Assembly (NCBI GenBank): GCA_015061615.1
Contig: SUWE01000004.1
Location: 1 to 64,000, forward strand
Reading direction: 5' to 3'
Length of the DNA stretch: 64,000 nt
From: Lentisphaerota bacterium
GTDB lineage: Bacteria > Verrucomicrobiota > Lentisphaeria > Victivallales > Victivallaceae
The first letter of the stretch is position 1, and each line of letters opens with the position of its first letter. Of the stretch, positions 1 to 5,740 are shown piece by piece. A program made the translations under genes and the position numbers. The notes below the pieces were generated by a model. The model saw only the letters and a list, made by a program, of their open reading frames with translations. It was not told the DNA's origin and did no database searches.

Positions 1-89
1 CGAAGCCTTGTGCGAAGACGGATCGCGGCGGCGTGCAACGCTCGCCGCAACTCTTACGGCGTAACTGCAATACTTGAACTTGAAATCTG

Positions 90-127
90 CCATTGCTCAA
101 ACATCAGTTTTGAGCAATGGATTTTTT
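90..127 (+). terminator. Rho-independent terminator
   Basis: CCATTGCTCAAA (90-101) pairs perfectly with TTTGAGCAATGG (109-120) and is followed by a run of six T. It would end a plus-strand transcript entering from the left of the window. Confidence 0.85.
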
Positions 128-307
128 GCCTGCCAATCCTTCCAAGTGAATTTATTTTACGCTGAAAAGAGACCGCCGCAAAACATCAGGTTTTGCGCTC
201 AGCCCCATTGTTTTAGCGGGCATTGTTTCAGCGGCGCCCCGGCTGATTTGCGGAAATAGTGTTTTTATTCTGTTTCGGGGTATTTTTTATTTGCATAAAC
301 AGTTTTG

Positions 308-330
308 CCGATGTATATTATTATATAGTA
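308..330 (+). promoter_or_regulatory. Shared pseudopilin promoter element, copy 1
   Basis: This 23-base A/T-rich element, beginning CCGATGTATA and ending TATATAGTA, recurs with one difference at 1236-1258, in front of the second pseudopilin gene. It contains a good -10 candidate (TATAGT) about 50 bases before the start codon. A clear -35 box is not obvious, so an activator or alternative sigma factor is possible. Confidence 0.6.
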
Positions 331-378
331 TTGCACAAAGAGCCTTCTGAAACTTCAAAAACAGAAAGAATTTTGACA

Positions 379-1155
379 ATGAAAAAACATTCACTCCTGC
401 ACGCAGGAGTGAAGCCCATGGGCTTCACCCTGATCGAACTTCTGGTCGTGATCGCTATTATTGCTATTCTTGCGGCAATACTGCTGCCTGCACTCAACAG
501 TGCCCGTCAGCGCGGTAAAGCGGCAAGCTGTATGAATAATCTCAAACAGATCGCTTCAGCTGCGGCAATGTACATGGATAACTTCGACGATTACACCGTT
601 CCCTACAAACTTGCCCCGACAAGCGGAACAACTGCATACAGCTATGAGTATTACCTCAACAAAATGTATGTCAATGCCGGTATGACCTTCGTCTGCCCCA
701 ACAAAGAAAAAAACTTCCCGCCTGCGGAAATGCAGGTGAACTACTCAATGGGCTACGGCATCAACCACTTCACCATTGCCGGAAGTTACTGGACAACCAA
801 AGCCGCAGGAGAAAAAGCCGGCGGCGACAACTGGTCTTATATTCCTGCAAAGGCTTCTGAAATCGGCAGTTTTTCTCAGGCGATACAGTTCACCGACTGC
901 TACAACTGGGGAGCAAAGACCAGCGGCGGCGACGGACTTTATCCTTATCTGCGTACTGAATCCCAGAAGGGTGTGATCATCTACGGAGAACACTCCAACG
1001 CCGCCAATATCGCATGGTGCGACGCCTCTGTACGCAGTGTCAGATTCGCCGACCCGATGAACGGTTATGCTGAACTCGGCAAAATCACCGGTTCCGGACA
1101 GATCGGCAACGGAAACTACTGGGACCGTTCCAAATTCCGCAAAGGCAGTTTCTGA
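379..1155 (+). CDS. Pseudopilin-like protein with H-X9-DG-type C-terminus (paralog 1)
   Basis: A type II secretion/type IV pilin-like protein of about 258 residues. After a short leader it has the prepilin motif [18 protein letters not shown], a hydrophobic helix with the conserved Glu at +5, then a soluble periplasmic domain. Near the C-terminus a His is followed nine residues later by Asp-Ala (H-X9-DA, where the family has DG). The tail NGYAELG...NGNYWDR is shared with the next gene, so they are paralogs. I choose the ATG at 379 because it gives a KHS-containing leader like that of the pseudopilin at 16487; its ribosome site is weak. An ATG at 418 has a better Shine-Dalgarno (AGGAG, 8 bases away) but sits inside palindromes (391-428). 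Substrate and partners are unknown; such proteins are very numerous in Lentisphaerota and Planctomycetes. Confidence 0.85.
   Translation: MKKHSLLHAGVKPMGFTLIELLVVIAIIAILAAILLPALNSARQRGKAASCMNNLKQIASAAAMYMDNFDDYTVPYKLAPTSGTTAYSYEYYLNKMYVNAGMTFVCPNKEKNFPPAEMQVNYSMGYGINHFTIAGSYWTTKAAGEKAGGDNWSYIPAKASEIGSFSQAIQFTDCYNWGAKTSGGDGLYPYLRTESQKGVIIYGEHSNAANIAWCDASVRSVRFADPMNGYAELGKITGSGQIGNGNYWDRSKFRKGSF
391..428 (+). repeat. Two overlapping palindromes inside pseudopilin leader
   Basis: TCACTCCTGC (391-400) is complementary to GCAGGAGTGA (403-412), and 409-428 is a perfect 20-base palindrome centred on CCATGG. The two share the bases GTGA (409-412), so only one can form fully at a time in RNA. The 3' arm of the first carries a Shine-Dalgarno-like AGGAG and the centre of the second carries an in-frame ATG (418). 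The arrangement recurs with different bases at 16441-16479. Confidence 0.85.
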
Positions 1156-1235
1156 CCGGAATAACGCCTCTTTCAAGCCCGTTTGCAAAGTACAGCTTTT
1201 TTATTCGCGTAACTCTTGCATAACTCATTGTCAAA

Positions 1236-1258
1236 CCGATGTATAGTATTATATAGTA
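1236..1258 (+). promoter_or_regulatory. Shared pseudopilin promoter element, copy 2
   Basis: Matches 308-330 in 22 of 23 bases. A TTGTCA at about 1229-1234 lies 18 bases before TATAGT, giving a plausible sigma-70 promoter for the pseudopilin at 1317 and the genes behind it. Confidence 0.6.
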
Positions 1259-1316
1259 CGAACTTTAACAAATAACAAAAGATAACTGCAAAAGTCAATC
1301 AGAAAAGAGGATAAAA

Positions 1317-2048
1317 ATGAAACGCAGATTCACTTTGATCGAACTGCTCGTTGTGATCGCCATTATCGCCATTCTGGCGGCGATACTGCTGCCTGCACTC
1401 AACAGCGCCCGTGAACGCGGCAAATCAGCAAGCTGTGTATCCAATTTGAAACAGCTCGGATTAGCGGCGGCGATGTATGAGGATAACTTTGACGGCTATA
1501 TGGTTCCGCATTTGCTGTATGATGCAGAGCAGGATAAAGGCTATTCAACTTATGCTTACTACACCAACAAAATGTACCTCAACTCACCCATGTCTTATAT
1601 CTGCCCTGCGAAAGAGCGCAATGTTCTCGGTAAAACCATGTCTGCAACATTCAGCACAGGATACGGCGGCAGTTACTTCACCATCACAGGAAGTTACTGG
1701 ACAGAAAAAACTGCAGGATCTCCTGCATTCAGCAACTATCAATATGTCCCTCCTAAAACCACAGAGATCGGAAACCACTCCAAAACCATTCATTTTGCCG
1801 ACAGTTATAATGGAACTGATCCGACTATCGGAGGTGCTGCAATGGAGTGCCGGAAAAAGAGTGGGATCATCATTTACGGTCAGCATATGAATTCCTGCAA
1901 TATCGTCTGGTGTGACGGTTCCGTCCGCGGAGTCAAGTTCGCTGACCCCCTCAACGGTTATGCGGAACTTGGCAACTGCAACGGACGCAGTGACATCGGC
2001 AACGGAAACTACTGGGACCGTACCAAAATCCGTAACGGCAACTACTGA
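1317..2048 (+). CDS. Pseudopilin-like protein with H-X9-DG C-terminus (paralog 2)
   Basis: 243 residues. The start MKRR is directly followed by [18 protein letters not shown], so the leader is very short and lacks the usual Gly at -1; Glu at +5 is present. The soluble part aligns along its length with the upstream pseudopilin ([21 protein letters not shown]) and ends with a proper H-X9-DG motif. AGAGGATAAAA upstream is a good ribosome site. It precedes, by 21 bases, a secreted phosphodiesterase-fold enzyme and then a large glycosidase-like lipoprotein, probably in one transcript. Likely an inner-membrane-anchored pseudopilin; its assembly partners are not in the window. Confidence 0.9.
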   Translation: MKRRFTLIELLVVIAIIAILAAILLPALNSARERGKSASCVSNLKQLGLAAAMYEDNFDGYMVPHLLYDAEQDKGYSTYAYYTNKMYLNSPMSYICPAKERNVLGKTMSATFSTGYGGSYFTITGSYWTEKTAGSPAFSNYQYVPPKTTEIGNHSKTIHFADSYNGTDPTIGGAAMECRKKSGIIIYGQHMNSCNIVWCDGSVRGVKFADPLNGYAELGNCNGRSDIGNGNYWDRTKIRNGNY

Positions 2049-2069
2049 TAATAAAGGATGATCAGACTT

Positions 2070-2882
2070 ATGAAAAAGACTCTTCTTGCCGCGACTGCCG
2101 CTGTCGCAATGTGTGCCGCCGATACCGATGCGGCTCCCCGCTATACCGATGTAAAGCTCATGCAGTGGAATCTGCACATTGCCATTGATATGAACTTCAA
2201 ATACAATATCAAGACCCAGGCGGATGTGATTTTGAAAAACGACCCCGATGTGGTCATTCTCAACGAGGTCGATAAAAACTGCGCCCGCACCGGCTATGTC
2301 GATATGACCAAAGAACTTGCGACACTTACAGGCATGTGTTTTTCACAGTTCGCCGCCTGCCGCGTTCTGCCGCCGGAAGGTCTCTACGGCAATGCGATAC
2401 TTTCCCGTTACCGCATGGAACTGGTCGGTTCGTGGCTGATACCCGCTTCCGTTGATGAAACGCGCGGCATGACACTGATGAAAATTTACGCTCCCAACCC
2501 CTTTCTTGTGGCGATCACCCATTTGTGCTGGCGCCAGACCCCCGAAGAAAACGCCCAGCGTGTCAAAGCGGTGGAATATATCGATCAGCTTATTTCCAAA
2601 AACAATCCCGGCAAACTCCCGGTCATTCTGGCGGGCGACTTCAACTGCTATCCCAAGAGCGACCCGGTGGATAAACTTGCGGAACTGGGCTGGACTCTGG
2701 AAAAACCGATCCCGACTTTCCCATCCAAAGCACCCGAACGCGAAATCGACTTTGTTTTCCGCAAAACAGCGGACAACCGTATGGAGGTGGTCGACCGCAT
2801 CGGTATCGACGAAAAGATCGCTTCCGACCATATCCCTGTAATCAATGTATTGAAAGTTTATCGTAATAACGAAAGGAAATAA
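2070..2882 (+). CDS. Secreted endonuclease/exonuclease/phosphatase-family protein
   Basis: About 270 residues. A signal peptide (MKKTLLAATAAVAMCAAD) is followed by a DNase I-like fold: QWNLH near residue 35, NEVDKN near 67 (metal-binding Glu), GDFN near 189 and SDHIPV near 254 with the catalytic His. The family cleaves phosphodiester bonds in nucleic acids, inositol phosphates or sphingolipids, and the substrate cannot be told here. I prefer ATG 2070 because AAGGA lies 12 bases upstream and it begins a clean signal peptide; an in-frame ATG at 2058 directly abuts that AAGGA. It sits between a pseudopilin (21 bases upstream) and a lipoprotein (4 bases downstream), so export with those proteins is likely. 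Confidence 0.85.
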   Translation: MKKTLLAATAAVAMCAADTDAAPRYTDVKLMQWNLHIAIDMNFKYNIKTQADVILKNDPDVVILNEVDKNCARTGYVDMTKELATLTGMCFSQFAACRVLPPEGLYGNAILSRYRMELVGSWLIPASVDETRGMTLMKIYAPNPFLVAITHLCWRQTPEENAQRVKAVEYIDQLISKNNPGKLPVILAGDFNCYPKSDPVDKLAELGWTLEKPIPTFPSKAPEREIDFVFRKTADNRMEVVDRIGIDEKIASDHIPVINVLKVYRNNERK

Positions 2883-2886
2883 AGTC

Positions 2887-5682
2887 ATGAAATTCACCAA
2901 ACTTCTTGCTATATCAGCAATTGCAGCATTGAGTGGCTGTAATCTTGTTGCTGATAAAGACAAAAATTTCAAAATTGCGGCGAATATTGAAGATATCCGC
3001 GCCGCGCAGACCTTCGCTGTAAACTACACGCTGAGTCAGGAAACTGTAAAAGCTCAGTTTGCCAAAGGCAATCCCGAAGGAACGCTCCTGCCCCAAGGTA
3101 TACCCATGCGTTTTGACTTTGATGTGCTTTCAACGACCAACTACGGTCTGCATATCGGTCCGAAAAGAGCGTGTGTCCGTTACGACGGAAAAGGCAACTT
3201 CCCCCTCAAAGGCGGTACTATTGAGTTGACAATAAAGAACATGGACTGGGAATATCCGGAGAAAAAAGTCCACATGTTCATCAAACCCATGTCCAAAGAT
3301 ATCACCATGTATGTCTACAAACACAGCCATGACGGACTGGGTGTCTATGTTCAGAATGTGAAAACGAAAAAATCCCTTTTCCTGCGTTCAATGCCCAAAG
3401 ACTGGAAGAGCAACTCCATCCACCACCTTGCGTATACATGGGATGGTTACGGCAACTCCGTACTCTACCTCGACGGACTCATGGTCAGCAAAGGATACAT
3501 TCCGCTGCCGGATACCAATGTGAGAAATTTCACCATCGGCACCACCGGAAAGTGGGGCAATGCCGGAGACAGCTCCATCGGACACGTCCGCATGTATGAT
3601 CGCGCACTGACCGCCGACGAAATCATCATCGTCGCCGGAGAATTGATCCCCGAACTCAAGAAAAAAGGTCTTCAGGCGGTCAAAGAGACTGTCATGGCGG
3701 GCAGTCCGTGGTTCAAAACAAACAGACCCAAACTCGGACTTGAAGCACTTGACGGCGATTATGTCCCCTTCCCCTTTGAAAATGTTGCCGCTAAGGATGA
3801 CACCCTTTCCGTCTGGGCGCGCAAATACAGCTTCGGCGGCAAAGGTCTGCTCGATCAGGTCAAAGTGAAAAACGAAGAACTTCTGCGCAAAAGTGTCAAC
3901 CTCACTCTTAACGGCAAAGAGCTTGATTTCAAAGATTACAAAGTCGTCAAAGCTCAGAAAGGCAGAGTGGAATTCACCAAATCCGCCGCCAATGCCGAAG
4001 TCAAAGGTACTTTTGAGTATGACGGCATGGTTCACTTCAAAGTGACTCTCAAACCGGGCGAAAAGGTCAACGAACTTACTCTGCGTATGCCGATGACCAA
4101 AGAAGCGTCAGAACTGCTGCACTTTGTCGGTGCAACTGACCGTATCGGCGGTGACTACGGTCCATCCAGCCCGAAAGGGAGCAACACCATTGAATTGTCA
4201 AAAACTCCCGGAGTCATCTGGACAAAGCGTTTCGGAACCCACACCTGGCTCGGTTCAACCCGCAGCGGATTGCAGTTCTTCGTCGGCAGTGAACAGTGGT
4301 ACTACCCGCGCAAACGCACCGATCTCTTTGAAATCGTCCGCAACGCCGACGGCAGTGCCGATTTTGTCGTGAAGATGATCATCAAACCCCTGCCGGAAAA
4401 TGCTCCGGAAGAATTCACCGTTGAATTCGGTTTCATCGCCACTCCCGTCAAACCGCTGCCCAAAGGATGGCGTGCAATGACCATGAGCGCCCAGTATAAA
4501 GCATTCAAAGGCACTGACCGCGGCAATATCCTTGTCTACTGGCCCGACGAATGGGCGCAGATCTCCCTCGACCCCGAACCGCACCGCGGCTTGAACAAAC
4601 CCCGTACACAGGCAAAAGTCAAAGCTGACCGTGCAACCGGCAGAAAAGTCGTCCCCTACTGGGATCGCCGCCATTTACCCATCAGTCAGGATCACAAGAT
4701 CAACCCCGATGCGGAACTTATCTACGAAGAGTGGAGTCCGGAACCCCAGCGCGCCCGCGCCGGAAAGTATGACTGGATGCGCTGTTCAGGAACCAGTGAA
4801 TGGGCAGATTACCTCACCTGGTGTATCGACCAGTGGGGTGAAGTCTTCGGCACCATCGACGGAGCGTATCTGGATGAGATGATCCTCGACCCCAACATGA
4901 ATGCCCGTTCCGGCGGCGGATATGTCGACTATGACGGCGAGCGCCGTCCGACCTACTCATGGCTGGCGGACAGAAATCTTTATAAACGCATCCATTATGT
5001 TATCGCCAAACGCAATGAGAACAAACAGCTCTGGAGCATCGCGCACAACAGTGCCACCAGCATGATGGAAATCATGTCACCGTTCACCGTCTTCCTCACC
5101 GGAGAACACCTTTACAGCGGATATTTCCCCGATGATCCCAACCTCATCCCGCCCGCCCACGACCGCATGTACTATTACAGCTACTGTCTGCCGATGGAGC
5201 GCGTCAAAGGTGAGTTTTACCACCGCCAGTGGGGTGCGGTCATCGCATGGCTGCCCTGCATGAAAAATCAGAAAGATATCATGGAACTGCCGGCGCCGAC
5301 CCGCGATATGATGAGCCGTATCATGCACGCCGACGTGATCTTCTGGCCGTTGTGGTGCAACAAGTACGAAATCTACAAGATGGATGAGATCCGCCGTGCA
5401 TGGGATATCGGCAATGAAGCAGTCGAGTTCATTCCCTACTGGGAAAATACAACTGTCACTTCAGAAAACGAAGGAGCATGCATAAGCTACTACGACAAAA
5501 AAGGTGAAAAACTTGTCATCGTCAGTAACCTTTCCCGCAAAGATCAGGTGTTGAAAATCGTTGTTCCCGCAGAGACAAAGCGGGTCATCAATGCTGAAAC
5601 CAACACCCGTCTTGAACTCAAAGGCAATGTGGTCAGTCTGCCAGTCAAACGCAATGACTTCGGTGTACTTATCATAAAGTAA
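2887..5682 (+). CDS. LamG and glycosidase-like lipoprotein (paralog A)
   Basis: 931 residues. The signal peptide ends in a lipobox (LSGC, Cys near 19), so it should be lipid-anchored. Residues about 90-260 form a LamG/concanavalin-like domain (HHLAYTWDGYGN, LYLDG). Residues about 270-480 are a beta-rich domain resembling DUF6067-type modules. Residues about 520-830 look like a TIM-barrel glycosidase with acidic candidates in DGAYLDEM and WPDEWAQ. The C-terminus is a small beta domain. I cannot assign a numbered GH family. A stop four bases upstream and AAAGGAAAT make the start secure. A terminator (5699-5726) follows. It has a second copy next door that lacks the lipobox Cys. Confidence 0.75.
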   Translation: MKFTKLLAISAIAALSGCNLVADKDKNFKIAANIEDIRAAQTFAVNYTLSQETVKAQFAKGNPEGTLLPQGIPMRFDFDVLSTTNYGLHIGPKRACVRYDGKGNFPLKGGTIELTIKNMDWEYPEKKVHMFIKPMSKDITMYVYKHSHDGLGVYVQNVKTKKSLFLRSMPKDWKSNSIHHLAYTWDGYGNSVLYLDGLMVSKGYIPLPDTNVRNFTIGTTGKWGNAGDSSIGHVRMYDRALTADEIIIVAGELIPELKKKGLQAVKETVMAGSPWFKTNRPKLGLEALDGDYVPFPFENVAAKDDTLSVWARKYSFGGKGLLDQVKVKNEELLRKSVNLTLNGKELDFKDYKVVKAQKGRVEFTKSAANAEVKGTFEYDGMVHFKVTLKPGEKVNELTLRMPMTKEASELLHFVGATDRIGGDYGPSSPKGSNTIELSKTPGVIWTKRFGTHTWLGSTRSGLQFFVGSEQWYYPRKRTDLFEIVRNADGSADFVVKMIIKPLPENAPEEFTVEFGFIATPVKPLPKGWRAMTMSAQYKAFKGTDRGNILVYWPDEWAQISLDPEPHRGLNKPRTQAKVKADRATGRKVVPYWDRRHLPISQDHKINPDAELIYEEWSPEPQRARAGKYDWMRCSGTSEWADYLTWCIDQWGEVFGTIDGAYLDEMILDPNMNARSGGGYVDYDGERRPTYSWLADRNLYKRIHYVIAKRNENKQLWSIAHNSATSMMEIMSPFTVFLTGEHLYSGYFPDDPNLIPPAHDRMYYYSYCLPMERVKGEFYHRQWGAVIAWLPCMKNQKDIMELPAPTRDMMSRIMHADVIFWPLWCNKYEIYKMDEIRRAWDIGNEAVEFIPYWENTTVTSENEGACISYYDKKGEKLVIVSNLSRKDQVLKIVVPAETKRVINAETNTRLELKGNVVSLPVKRNDFGVLIIK

Positions 5683-5698
5683 AACAGATAATGAAAAG

Positions 5699-5726
5699 CG
5701 GAATCTGTCAGAGATTCCGTTTTTTC
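5699..5726 (+). terminator. Rho-independent terminator between paralogs
   Basis: CGGAATCT and AGATTCCG pair around a five-base loop and are followed by TTTTTT. It lies only a few bases before the ribosome site (GAGGT) of the next gene, so downstream expression must come from read-through or an internal promoter. Confidence 0.8.
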
Positions 5727-5740
5727 CATTGAGGTAAAAA

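Larger units (their letters stand above)
1..378. other. Non-coding left edge with repeat fragment and terminator
   Basis: I see no convincing gene here. Positions 1-25, read on the minus strand, match the plus-strand segment around 31031-31053 (shared core ATCCGTCTTCGC followed by AAGGCT), so the edge seems to hold an inverted fragment of the intergenic repeat family described below. A strong terminator hairpin follows at 90-127 and a promoter-like element at 308-330. A short open frame at 74-259 runs across the terminator and has no family features, so I do not call it. Confidence 0.6.

Noticed and set aside
74-259. 61-residue open frame at the left edge
   Set aside because: It crosses a strong terminator hairpin, has no ribosome site and shows no family features.
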